DNA of 63,084 nucleotides from assembly GCF_003258835.1 (NCBI RefSeq), contig NZ_NPEV01000031.1, forward strand, positions 1-63,084. The letters run 5' to 3'. This document shows positions 16,319 to 23,249 of the stretch, piece after piece. This DNA comes from Rhodobium orientis (GTDB lineage Bacteria; Pseudomonadota; Alphaproteobacteria; Rhizobiales; Rhodobiaceae). How positions within the stretch are numbered: position 1 is the stretch's first letter; every line of letters begins with the position of its first letter. The position numbers and the translations under genes are program-made. Under the pieces are notes generated by a model that was not told the origin of the DNA, made no database searches, and worked only from the letters and a program-made list of their open reading frames with translations.

Positions 16319-17493
16319 GAGGCGCCTCCCGGACCGTGTCGGGCAGGCGGACTGCTCGCGGCCGCAGCGTCGTCATCGCGTTCAGAGAATGCCGTCTGGC
16401 GTCCGCGCTCTTCCTCTTTTCGGCCCGTCGGAGAGCGGTTTTCCCCAGAATGCCCGCCCCTACAAAAGTTAGATTCATTGTTAGACTCTAAGTTAAGGGG
16501 CCGGTTTTCGCTTTGTGCTGAAGAGGTTAGATCAGGTTTGGGTTCCCGATAGCACGATGGGTCGGTTCCCGATGGCACGATAGTCCGGGTTCCTGATAGC
16601 ACGACGGCTTCCACAGCCTGTCCACAGGGCGCCGGCTCGAAAGCGAGCAGTGTGCGCCCGCCCGCTTCGATCTCGAGAAACAGCGTGTAGCCGGGCAGCG
16701 GCTGGCGCTGGATGATCGCGCGCAGTTCGAAGGCGAAGCGCTTGAACGGGGAGAGACTCCCGGATTTGACGTAAAGGTGCCGGAAGTCGAACCGCCAGCC
16801 GCGCTTCTGCCTGCCGCCATGCTTGCGCACGATGCGGTAGAGCCAGCGTTCGATCCCGCCGGTCAGACCGAAATAGGCGCGGTCGATGGTGAGGACGAGC
16901 GCCTCGTCCAACACCGCCTTGTAGAACCAGTCGGGCACGATGAGTTCGATGCCATCCGGATTGCCAAACGCGTCTGCGCGTTCGGTCCATTCGTTGATCC
17001 AGGAGAAGCGGTGCATGCGCCGACCGGTTGTGCGTGTATCGGAGGCAGGTTCATTGCGATTTCGTGGATTGGACGGTGGCTGCCGCAGGGTGGTCGCGAC
17101 CGTCGTCGATTGCAGCCGGTCGAGCGCGGCTCTCAGCCGGCGATAGTCGCGGGCACTGGTGCCGCGTCCGACGAAGGTCAGGATTTCGTACGGCGTAGTG
17201 GCGATCAGGCGCGACGTGCGAAAGCCGTTGTCGCGCGCCTCGACGATCTGGCTGGCCGCCCAGATGAGGATATCGGCATCCCAGATTGTGGCCATGCCGT
17301 GCTCGGGCACGGCTTCCACGCGGATGGCGATCTCGCCCGCTCGGAAGTCGATCGGCTCGACGCGGTGGGACTTGGAGAGAGAAAAGAAGGGATAGGCCAT
17401 GAGGTCCTGCGCATCGCGCGGCGCCAGGTCGCGCGGTAGAGCGCGGAACAGCTCAAGCTGGTCCCGTTCCGATCTGCGAGGCCGCGCCGTCAT
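16315..17493 (-). CDS. repA: RepA-type plasmid replication initiator
   Basis: A 392-residue replication initiator of the plasmid RepA family. The core runs from DLMAYPFFSLSKSHRVEPID through IWDADILIWAASQIVEARD and TPYEILTFVGRGTSARDYRR to GGIERWLYRIVRKHGG. These are the winged-helix parts that bind iterons. The C-terminal 90 residues are low-complexity, and the DNA encoding them carries three iteron-like repeats. The gene follows the RdfS-like gene by 8 bases and overlaps parA by 4, so excision and replication genes appear co-expressed. Confidence 0.92.
   Translation of the reverse strand: MTARPRRSERDQLELFRALPRDLAPRDAQDLMAYPFFSLSKSHRVEPIDFRAGEIAIRVEAVPEHGMATIWDADILIWAASQIVEARDNGFRTSRLIATTPYEILTFVGRGTSARDYRRLRAALDRLQSTTVATTLRQPPSNPRNRNEPASDTRTTGRRMHRFSWINEWTERADAFGNPDGIELIVPDWFYKAVLDEALVLTIDRAYFGLTGGIERWLYRIVRKHGGRQKRGWRFDFRHLYVKSGSLSPFKRFAFELRAIIQRQPLPGYTLFLEIEAGGRTLLAFEPAPCGQAVEAVVLSGTRTIVPSGTDPSCYREPKPDLTSSAQSENRPLNLESNNESNFCRGGHSGENRSPTGRKEEERGRQTAFSERDDDAAAASSPPARHGPGGAS
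16541..16604 (+). repeat. Three iteron-like direct repeats inside the 3' part of repA
   Basis: Three near-identical 17-base units, GGTTCCCGATAGCACGA, start at 16541, 16564 (one change) and 16588 (one change). The spacing is 23 and 24 bases, about two helical turns. They lie inside the repA coding region and in frame they encode repeated Ser-Gly-Thr-like residues. Regular spacing next to an initiator gene is the hallmark of RepA-binding iterons, so this may be the vegetative origin. Function is inferred from position and periodicity. Confidence 0.7.
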
Positions 17494-17501
17494 GGGAGTA
17501 A

Positions 17502-17774
17502 TCAGCGGTTTTCGGCAGACGACGGATCGTCATGACGTTTGGCCGGACGGACCGTGCCGACGCCGGGGTCGGAGGTGGATTGCTTGGCGCCGCGTTCCGC
17601 CCAGGCCTGCAGGTCGTCGACGGAATAGACGACACGACCACCGAGTTTGCGGTAGGCAGGACCGGTCCCGTAGGTGCGGTGTTTTTCGAGGGTTCGGGCG
17701 GAAAGGCTGAGAAAACGGGCCGCCTCGGGCGTTCTCAGATAGCGCGGCGGGATGCCGGCGGTGGCTGCGGACAT
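17502..17774 (-). CDS. rdfS: RdfS-like excisionase / AlpA-MerR type helix-turn-helix protein
   Basis: A 90-residue protein with a winged-helix HTH of the AlpA/excisionase type: RYLRTPEAARFLSLSARTLE, then YGTGPAYRKLGGRVVYSVDD. The motif of Leu-Ser-x-Arg-Thr-Leu-Glu with a following Gly-Pro-x-Tyr is typical. In ICEMlSymR7A the recombination directionality factor RdfS is such a protein, is activated by FseA, and sits upstream of traF and the relaxase as here. The name is by analogy of sequence type and gene order. A dyad upstream at 17862-17889 may control it. Confidence 0.72.
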   Translation of the reverse strand: MSAATAGIPPRYLRTPEAARFLSLSARTLEKHRTYGTGPAYRKLGGRVVYSVDDLQAWAERGAKQSTSDPGVGTVRPAKRHDDPSSAENR

Positions 17775-17861
17775 GATCGTGCCTCCGTGATCCTTGTTGG
17801 CGCCGCCGGATATCGGCGGGGCGTCAGGGTCACGGTGGCGGAGAAGAAAGGGCGTGGGGGA

Positions 17862-17889
17862 GTGCGAAGATTCTAAAGAAAATTCGCAC
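17862..17889 (+). promoter_or_regulatory. Hyphenated dyad between fseA-like and rdfS-like genes
   Basis: A 28-base symmetric element with outer arms GTGCGAA (17862-17868) and TTCGCAC (17883-17889) and inner arms TTCT/AGAA, each separated by two bases, so 22 of 28 positions are symmetric. It lies 88 bases upstream of the rdfS-like start codon and just after the fseA-like stop. No T-run follows on the minus strand, so it does not look like a terminator. An operator for FseA or another regulator is inferred. Confidence 0.5.
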
Positions 17890-17901
17890 CCTCGTCGGTC
17901 G

Positions 17902-18462
17902 CTAGCCCTGATCGGGTCGGTGACCGAGAAGAAGGCGGCGGTAGCCGCCCGCCACGAGAGCGAGGCCGGAGGCGGTACGACGCATCACGGTGTCGCGCAA
18001 TGGAGCGGACTTCCAGGTGATGGCGTTGACTGGAGCGGCGCCGAAGACGGCCTCGGCGATTTCCTGATAGGTGGCCCCTGCACGTCGACCGTCGATCGCG
18101 CGTAGGCTTTCGATAAGGCGTTGTCTGCGTTGCGGCGTCAATCGTGTGTCAGGCGACCTCCGATGAAAGAGGACAGCATCGCGGAACCGAACAATCGCAT
18201 CGACTCGATCCTGAATGAACTGGTCGATGAGCGTAACTGCCGCGACCGGTCCGTCGGGTGCTCTGCCGTCGATGCAGATTGCCGCGAAGTGCTCGGTATC
18301 GATCACGAAGTGAATATAGAGACCTTCATCCGATGTTCGGGCATCGGCCGGAACGACCTTGAAGTTCACGGTTGTCATGTTCGGCCCCTGCTGTGGGGCG
18401 AAGATCAGGACGCTCGGGTCGACGGCAGGGCTCCAGAAGATGTCGGCATTTTGCGCGGACAA
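17902..18462 (-). CDS. DUF2285 half of a split FseA-like activator (Msi171-like)
   Basis: Encodes a DUF2285 DNA-binding/regulatory domain. It opens LSAQNADIFWSPAVDPSVLIF, continues with GLYIHFVIDTEHFAAICIDG and ends with the DUF2285 helices RLTPQRRQRLIESLRAID and a WKSAPLRDTVMRR segment. The only start near its 5' end is a weak TTG at 18462. The open frame extends upstream in register with the DUF6499 half, so it is probably produced as a fusion through a +1 frameshift at the TTT codon 18479-18481. In ICEMlSymR7A the equivalent msi172-msi171 fusion (FseA) activates rdfS. A disabling mutation is the alternative. Confidence 0.75.
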   Translation of the reverse strand: MSAQNADIFWSPAVDPSVLIFAPQQGPNMTTVNFKVVPADARTSDEGLYIHFVIDTEHFAAICIDGRAPDGPVAAVTLIDQFIQDRVDAIVRFRDAVLFHRRSPDTRLTPQRRQRLIESLRAIDGRRAGATYQEIAEAVFGAAPVNAITWKSAPLRDTVMRRTASGLALVAGGYRRLLLGHRPDQG

Positions 18463-18661
18463 GGACGGCTCTATCGGGAAAGCGTAACCCCCAGTGCGCC
18501 GTCAGCGCGGTCGCGGCGTGATCGTCCGCCGGATCGGAAGCCGAGACTTCCTTTTCGTATTCGGGGTTGCGCCTGAGAAACTCCCAGGCAAGTTCGGAAG
18601 GATTCAGACCGTTCAGATATCGATAGGCCGTCGGGTCGCGCCAGTTCGTTTCCGCCACCAT
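18326..18661 (-). CDS. DUF6499 half of a split FseA-like activator (Msi172-like)
   Basis: The ATG at 18661 has a good ribosome site (GGAGGAAAT). The protein begins MVAETNWRDPTAYRYLNGL and runs through WEFLRRNPEYEKEVS to AHWGLRFP, the DUF6499 transcriptional-regulator domain. After RFP the frame continues with unrelated Arg/Pro-rich residues to a stop at 18326. The family normally continues into the DUF2285 domain, which here lies in the +1 frame. The two frames overlap by about 160 bases, so either a programmed frameshift or a single-base mutation separates them. Confidence 0.75.
   Translation of the reverse strand: MVAETNWRDPTAYRYLNGLNPSELAWEFLRRNPEYEKEVSASDPADDHAATALTAHWGLRFPDRAVLVRAKCRHLLEPCRRPERPDLRPTAGAEHDNRELQGRSGRCPNIG
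18475..18484 (-). promoter_or_regulatory. Candidate +1 ribosomal frameshift site (CGC TTT CCC G)
   Basis: On the minus strand the DUF6499 frame reads CGC TTT CCC GAT. A +1 slip of the Phe tRNA from TTT to TTC gives TTC CCG ATA GAG CCG, encoding Phe-Pro-Ile-Glu-Pro-Ser-Leu-Ser-Ala, which joins smoothly to the DUF2285 domain. Phe tRNA with anticodon GAA pairs better with TTC than TTT, so the slip is energetically reasonable. FseA of ICEMlSymR7A is known to need a +1 programmed frameshift; that this exact site is used is inference. Confidence 0.55.
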
Positions 18662-18778
18662 GCCGATTTCCTCCCCGACTCTACGCGGTGGTTCGCAGGT
18701 CGTTGGAAGATCGCGTTAAAATTGAAACTTGGATAGCCGGGCAACCGGCATACAGAGATGCGTGTTGGGCATCACCTG

Positions 18779-19042
18779 TCAGTGATAGGCGGATCGAAGG
18801 AGATCGCGGTAGCCGTTCTCAGTCATCCAGTGCGCGCGGGCGAGATGCGTCTGGTGAACATGCTGAGCACGATCGGGTTGTTGTTCGGGATCGAGACCAA
18901 AGATGATGCGGACAGCTTCAGCCCAATGCGCGGCGTCGGCCTCCGCATCGAGCAAGCGAAGATAGGTCGCAAAATGCGCACGATCGTATTCGGTCAGGTG
19001 CTCGCTGTGCGGCGGCTCGTCCAGAAAGTCAGCTTGCCCCAT
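18779..19042 (-). CDS. QseM-like small DUF2285 protein (putative antiactivator)
   Basis: An 87-residue acidic protein from the ATG at 19042, preceded by CTGGGGAACAG. The sequence LTEYDRAHFATYLRLLDAEA, then WAEAVRIIFGLDP and HLARAHWMTENGYRDLLR, is the compact stand-alone DUF2285 type. In ICEMlSymR7A the antiactivator QseM has this fold and blocks TraR and FseA. Here it sits between an XRE repressor and the split FseA-like gene, the same functional set. The role is assigned by domain and neighbourhood. Confidence 0.7.
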   Translation of the reverse strand: MGQADFLDEPPHSEHLTEYDRAHFATYLRLLDAEADAAHWAEAVRIIFGLDPEQQPDRAQHVHQTHLARAHWMTENGYRDLLRSAYH

Positions 19043-19167
19043 CTGTTCCCCAGTCTCTTGGCGCGAGGCCTCGTTGCGTATGGTTAACGCAATTTGCCGA
19101 AATTTGTAGAGGCGCGCCGAAAAATCGCTGCGAAAGGTGTGGCGCATTGCGCCTGACACCTCCGTCG

Positions 19168-19428
19168 TCAGGCCAGCGCTTCTGGCTTGTTAGGTCTCGC
19201 GGCATCGACAATCATCACTCCTTCGCCTCGGTCAGAGGACAGGAAGACGATGCCAGCTGCTTCCAGCGCCCGGCGAATCTGGTCGCATGTGCTCTCATGC
19301 ACCTTGAGTCCGTTGACGGACTCGAGGCGCTTGAGCGCGGTCAGCGAAACCAGGGCCTTCTCTGCGAGCATCTCTTGTGTCCAACCGAGCAATGCGCGCG
19401 CGGCCCGTGCCTGTCGGGCGGTGATCAT
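19168..19428 (-). CDS. QseC-like XRE family repressor
   Basis: An 86-residue Cro/C1-type HTH protein: MITARQARAARALLGWTQEM, LAEKALVSLTALKRLESVNG, then a short C-terminal strand region. A strong Shine-Dalgarno (AGGAGG) lies 9 bases before the ATG. A perfect 18-base palindrome covers the start codon and another lies 43 bases upstream, so autorepression is likely. By analogy with ICEMlSymR7A QseC, it may also control the QseM-like gene 125 bases downstream. No LuxR/LuxI genes are nearby. Confidence 0.75.
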   Translation of the reverse strand: MITARQARAARALLGWTQEMLAEKALVSLTALKRLESVNGLKVHESTCDQIRRALEAAGIVFLSSDRGEGVMIVDAARPNKPEALA

Positions 19429-19438
19429 GCATGATCAC
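19421..19438 (+). promoter_or_regulatory. 18-base perfect palindrome over the QseC-like start codon
   Basis: GTGATCATGCATGATCAC reads the same on both strands and includes the ATG of the XRE gene (19426-19428) and part of its leader. Binding of the XRE protein here would block ribosome access or RNA polymerase movement. It fits an autoregulatory operator; this is inferred from symmetry and position. Confidence 0.55.
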
Positions 19439-19470
19439 CTCCTACAGACCTCGGCATTCACGCCACTAAA

Positions 19471-19487
19471 ACGACTATAATAGTCGT
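19471..19487 (+). promoter_or_regulatory. 17-base palindrome upstream of the QseC-like gene
   Basis: Arms ACGACTAT and ATAGTCGT surround a single central base. The element lies 43 to 59 bases upstream of the XRE start in an AT-rich stretch that could hold the promoter. Its sequence differs from the start-codon palindrome, so it may bind another regulator, or it may be a second, different operator. Confidence 0.5.
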
Positions 19488-19612
19488 CTTTGGGAAATTT
19501 GAAAGCAGAAGAACCGTTTTGAATCGGGCAATCGGCCGTTGACGGCGCATCTGATTCGGTCGGCACAAGAATAGGTCCCGCCCGGGCCTGCCGGGCGGGA
19601 ACCTATCTTGCT

Positions 19613-19933
19613 TCACTCGCCGTTGCGGCGGGTGGGACGGGACCAGATGAGGCTGTAACCGCCGTCCTCGTCGTCGAAGAGGTTGGCGTAGATCGGAGAG
19701 GTGAAGCTCGGATCGTCGAGCTTGAGGCCGAGATAGTCGCGGCCCTCGTTCGACTGCTTGGACCAGGCGGCCCCGATCTCGGCGCGGCCGACCAGGACGC
19801 GGTGGCTGGGGGCGTTCTCACTGGCCTGGTTGGTTTCGGGGACGATGCGGACGTTCTTGGCCTGCACGTTGAGGGTGACGATTTCGCCGGTGAATTCGTT
19901 GCCGGACTTCTTGAAGGTGCCGATGGTTGCCAT
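19613..19933 (-). CDS. DUF736 family protein (second copy)
   Basis: A 106-residue protein with the full DUF736 signature: MATIGTFKKSGNEFTGEIVT, SENAPSHRVLVGRAEIGAAW and SNEGRDYLGLKLDDPSFTSP, ending WSRPTRRNG. It is closer to the consensus than the copy at 13988. An AGGAGAAC ribosome site precedes it. It stands alone, with a long non-coding leader upstream that shares a 16-base motif with the leader of the DUF2493 gene. The function is unknown. Confidence 0.9.
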   Translation of the reverse strand: MATIGTFKKSGNEFTGEIVTLNVQAKNVRIVPETNQASENAPSHRVLVGRAEIGAAWSKQSNEGRDYLGLKLDDPSFTSPIYANLFDDEDGGYSLIWSRPTRRNGE

Positions 19934-20514
19934 GGTAGTTCTCCTTGATCACTGGTTTCGAGCCCGCACCATGCGGCCTCGATGGCGATCGGAGGGGCCG
20001 GAGGCGATCGACGGCGCATCGCTCGCGACCGCAGCTTCAGCGGAGGATGGCGATCCGGCGGGTTTCTTGCCTCGCGAGGAATGACGGCCCAGCCGGCAGG
20101 GGAAGAAACCTGACGGGCGCCATTGCGCCATAGGCGATCGAGGCGCAGCCGGCCTTCGGCCAGATCAGCCCATTGAAGAGGCCGTTTGGAGCGGTCGACT
20201 CACAGGGATAGTTCAAGGAGAGGATGGCAATACCGAACACCCCAATTTAAGTCCGGCGAAGGCACGGAAATCGTCTTCGGCCCAGCAAGCCATTCCGCTC
20301 CGTATCCAGCCGCACCGCCGGACACGAACCTACAGCCCACCCCCACGCATGTCTGGCTAAGCGAATCGGGACTGCACGCGCCATGCCGTCCGAGGAGGTG
20401 ACCCACCATCGAAAGCATCGATGCGTTCGGCACCGCGTCTACGCCTCGCTCAGCCTTCGATACGGACGCGGTACAAGACCTCAGCCCCTGTCCCGGCTTC
20501 GCCTGCAATGGCAT
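19934..20514 (+). other. Non-coding stretch upstream of the second DUF736 gene
   Basis: No convincing gene was found in about 580 bases; open frames here lack domain-like sequence or ribosome sites. The part nearest DUF736 contains CAGCGGAGGATGGCGA at 20038-20053, followed by a weakly conserved ccggcg-rich segment. The same 16 bases recur at 23361-23376 upstream of the DUF2493 gene, in the same orientation, so a shared leader or regulatory element is possible. Confidence 0.5.
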
Positions 20515-20952
20515 TCAGATGCTGGCAGGCGTCTGTCCGGTAGGCCCGGGCGGGGCCATTGAGGTCACGCGCACGAACGCCGTGATGCCGACCGCCGCCG
20601 CGCCGATCACGGAGAAGACGGTCTGCCAGGTCTCCGACGGCATGAGATGTTTGACGATGCCGTGGGTGGCGTGAAAGCCTGCAACGGCGGCAGGTGCGAC
20701 GAAAGCGAGCGCTACGGCGAGTTTCAACCACATTGGCCGGGCGAACAGAATGAGGAACTGGGCAAGGCCGAACACGAGGCCCGCGCAGACAAGTCCGACA
20801 AGGACGCTGCCCGGCAGGCCCGCGCCGGTCTGATAGGCCCACATTCCTGCCGCCACGCCGCCGAGCGCCGGCAAAGCGTAGATGGCGAGCGTGAACAGCA
20901 ACCAGCAGAGGACTGCAATTGCAGTGATGGATCCTAGAATTGCAATAATCAT
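20515..20952 (-). CDS. Small four-helix membrane protein, function unknown
   Basis: A 145-residue protein from the ATG at 20952 (GGAGATG lies about 7 bases before). Four hydrophobic segments are visible, beginning MIIAILGSITAIAVLCWLLF, then SVLVGLVCAGLVFGLAQFLI, LKLAVALAFVAPAAVAG and VFSVIGAAAVGITAFV. The longer open frame upstream has no typical start. I do not recognise the family. It lies between the DUF736 gene and the TetR/DHFR-like pair, on the same strand. Confidence 0.65.
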   Translation of the reverse strand: MIIAILGSITAIAVLCWLLFTLAIYALPALGGVAAGMWAYQTGAGLPGSVLVGLVCAGLVFGLAQFLILFARPMWLKLAVALAFVAPAAVAGFHATHGIVKHLMPSETWQTVFSVIGAAAVGITAFVRVTSMAPPGPTGQTPASI

Positions 20953-21110
20953 GGTGGCATCTCCGTAAGATGAGGTTCGCACGGTTGCGCCTCCACCGCC
21001 ACCACGGCGCAATTCAGCAGTATAGCACACTCGTCGACGAGCCTCGAATTGGCGTAACGGCACCAATCATGCAACGGCATGGGGCGCTCCGCCGGCGCGC
21101 TCTGTCGCGG

Positions 21111-21674
21111 TCAGGTCTCAACTCCTTTGAGCAACTCCGTGAGCGTTTTGTCGTAGTCGTCCTTTGCGTCCGAGACGGCGGAGTTTGACCTATCACCCAT
21201 CGCGGCTGCGATCGCCGCGCCGTGGGTGAAATCGACGAGAATATTCAGCCAACGACGGGATCGTTCCGACGGCAATCCCGCTTCAACTAGGAGCTGGTCA
21301 ATGTCATCGGTTATCCGCTGTGCCTGCCGGGGAAAGACTGCGGGCTGCCTGAAGATGAGCAATGTAAGACCAGGGTGGCTTATCACCCGGTCATGATAGG
21401 CATTCAAAAGCGATCGTATCCGGTCGTGAAACGTACCCGAAGCTGGCGCGGTCACTTCAGCGTAGACGTGTTCAGACAAGGCGTCGATTAACCCGTCGCG
21501 ATCCCCGAAATGATGGTAGATGGTCATCGGATTGACCTGAAGGCGATCCGCAAGCGCCCGCATTGTGAAGGCCTCGATGCCGCCGGTATCCAATAGTTCG
21601 AGCGCGGCCGTCAGAATCTGATCGCGCGAGGCAGGTGCCTTGTCCCGATGCGGACGTCCTCGCGGACGAGTCAT
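21111..21674 (-). CDS. TetR family transcriptional regulator
   Basis: A 187-residue regulator with a clear N-terminal TetR HTH: SRDQILTAALELLDTGGIEA and FTMRALADRLQVNPMTIYHH. The C-terminal ligand domain (LLNAYHDRVISHPGLTLLIF) resembles TetR_C-type regulators. The start overlaps the stop of the DHFR-like gene as ATGA, so the pair form an operon. A 15-base palindrome just ahead of the first gene is a likely operator. The effector is unknown. Confidence 0.92.
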   Translation of the reverse strand: MTRPRGRPHRDKAPASRDQILTAALELLDTGGIEAFTMRALADRLQVNPMTIYHHFGDRDGLIDALSEHVYAEVTAPASGTFHDRIRSLLNAYHDRVISHPGLTLLIFRQPAVFPRQAQRITDDIDQLLVEAGLPSERSRRWLNILVDFTHGAAIAAAMGDRSNSAVSDAKDDYDKTLTELLKGVET

Positions 21675-22207
21675 GTGGCGATCCGGTAGCGTGACTGGAC
21701 GAGACCGGAGGCGAAGCTTTTCGTGTCCTGGTGCGCGAGCGGTATGTCCGAGGATGTCGCGCCGAAAAGACTGCGCCCCTCGCCAAGCAGTACCGGGACC
21801 TGCGTGATGGTCAGGTCGGCGATTAGCCCCGCGCGCAGGAACGACTGGATGACCTTTCCACCATCGACATAGACGCGCCGATGTCCCTCCGCTTCGAGCA
21901 TCTCCATTGTTTGTTCAGGCGATTTGTTTGAGATTCGCACCTTGCCGGCAAGGTCTGCCGGTATGTCCTGGTCTTTCAGCGACGCCGAGAGGACAAGTAC
22001 CGGGCGTGTGTAGAACCACGGGCGTTCATCGCGCATTTTTTCGAACGTACCGCGACCCATCAATATAATGTCGACCTTCTCGATGAAGGCGTCATATCCA
22101 TGATCCTCCGCTGGATCGTCGCGCTCCAACAACCAACCTATGTCGCCGTCCTTGCGGGCGATGAATCCGTCCAGACTGGTTGCGATGAAAACGTGCCCGG
22201 TGATCAT
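21671..22207 (-). CDS. Dihydrofolate reductase family protein (RibD C-terminal type)
   Basis: A 178-residue protein from the ATG at 22207, preceded by AAGGAGAACGAG. The pattern MITGHVFIATSLDGFIARKD, then DIILMGRGTFEKM and the late RRVYVDGGKVIQSFLRAGLI is the RibD-C/DHFR-like reductase fold that binds NADPH. These small proteins are frequent on mobile elements beside regulators; the substrate is unknown, and reduced sensitivity to antifolates is not implied. It is the first gene of a TetR-controlled pair. Confidence 0.9.
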   Translation of the reverse strand: MITGHVFIATSLDGFIARKDGDIGWLLERDDPAEDHGYDAFIEKVDIILMGRGTFEKMRDERPWFYTRPVLVLSASLKDQDIPADLAGKVRISNKSPEQTMEMLEAEGHRRVYVDGGKVIQSFLRAGLIADLTITQVPVLLGEGRSLFGATSSDIPLAHQDTKSFASGLVQSRYRIAT

Positions 22208-22221
22208 CTCGTTCTCCTTAT

Positions 22222-22236
22222 TTATACGACGTATAA
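22222..22236 (+). promoter_or_regulatory. Palindromic operator candidate for the TetR regulator
   Basis: TTATACGACGTATAA is a perfect 15-base palindrome with one central base. It lies 15 bases upstream of the start codon of the DHFR-like gene, adjacent to its ribosome site. TetR-family regulators typically bind such short symmetric sites beside their own operon, so autorepression is inferred. Confidence 0.6.
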
Positions 22237-22328
22237 TTACATACGCCTCGGACCTCGGCGGGTCAACGTGCCGCGTCGGTGAAACCGACTGATGTGGACG
22301 CGAACATTGTCGTGTGGGGCGTGGCGGT

Positions 22329-23249
22329 TCATTCGAACCGCCAGACCGGAATGCCGAGCCTCCTGGCCTTGTCGGCGAGGTTCTCCTGAATGCCGGTGCC
22401 AGGGAACACCATGACCCCGATCGGAAGGACATCGAGCATTTGGTCATTGCGCTTGAAGGGTGCTGCGCGACCGTGCTTCGTCCAGTCTGGTGCGAAGCCG
22501 ATCTGGGTGACGTTGCGGTGATCGGCCCAGCGGGCGGCGATCTTCTCGGCGCCTTTCGGGGACTTGCCATGCATCAGCACCATGTCCGGGTGCTTTGCAT
22601 GCACCTGGTCGAGCTTGTCCCAGATCAGCTTGTGATCGTTGAAGTCGGCGCCGCCGGAGATGGCGACCTTCGGACCAGCGGGCAGGAGCACCTCGCGGTT
22701 GGCGCGTTTGCGCTCGGCGATGAAGTCCCGGCTGTCGATCATCGCCGATGTCAGCGCGCGGTGATTCACCTGCGAGCCGGTGCGCGGCGACCAGGGCGAT
22801 CCGGTGGTGCGAAGATAATGCTCGGCGGCGCTATCGCGGAAGACCTCCAGGCTGTCGCGGCGCTCGATGAGGCCTTGTCCGGTCTCGATGAGCCGTTCGA
22901 GTTCGACGGCTTTTATTTCGGAACCATCCTGTTCGCGCTGCCCGCGCTTCTGCGCCTGTTCGTTGTCGTCGAGCTTGCGTTCCAGCCGGTCGGCGGCGCG
23001 ATGGAACATATTGACCGTCGACCAGAGGAGGTCGTCGAGTTCGCCATCGAGGGCGGTATCCGCCATGGTGGCGATCAGGGCGTCGAAGACGTCAGAGATG
23101 GCGCCGGCGATGACATTGTCCTCCGGGACGAGACGAGGGTCCGGACCGTGCCCGTCGTGACGGTAGCCGTGGAGTTCTAGTTCGTTCAGCGCGTGCTCGG
23201 TCGGCGAGGATTCGTGATGGGGTTCGAAGGTGTCGTCGTCGCGTGTCAT
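22329..23249 (-). CDS. DUF2493 domain-containing protein
   Basis: A 306-residue protein. The first half is acidic and helical (VFDALIATMADTALDGELDD, then a coiled-coil-like RAADRLERKLDDNEQAQKR). The second half is a Rossmann-like DUF2493/SLOG domain, with KVAISGGADFNDHKLIWDKL, VLMHGKSPKGAEKIAARWAD and a final GTGIQENLADKARRLGIPVW. SLOG-type domains bind nucleotides, but the function of this ICE-associated family is unknown. It is conserved beside the Toprim and strawberry-notch genes in such elements. Confidence 0.85.
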   Translation of the reverse strand: MTRDDDTFEPHHESSPTEHALNELELHGYRHDGHGPDPRLVPEDNVIAGAISDVFDALIATMADTALDGELDDLLWSTVNMFHRAADRLERKLDDNEQAQKRGQREQDGSEIKAVELERLIETGQGLIERRDSLEVFRDSAAEHYLRTTGSPWSPRTGSQVNHRALTSAMIDSRDFIAERKRANREVLLPAGPKVAISGGADFNDHKLIWDKLDQVHAKHPDMVLMHGKSPKGAEKIAARWADHRNVTQIGFAPDWTKHGRAAPFKRNDQMLDVLPIGVMVFPGTGIQENLADKARRLGIPVWRFE

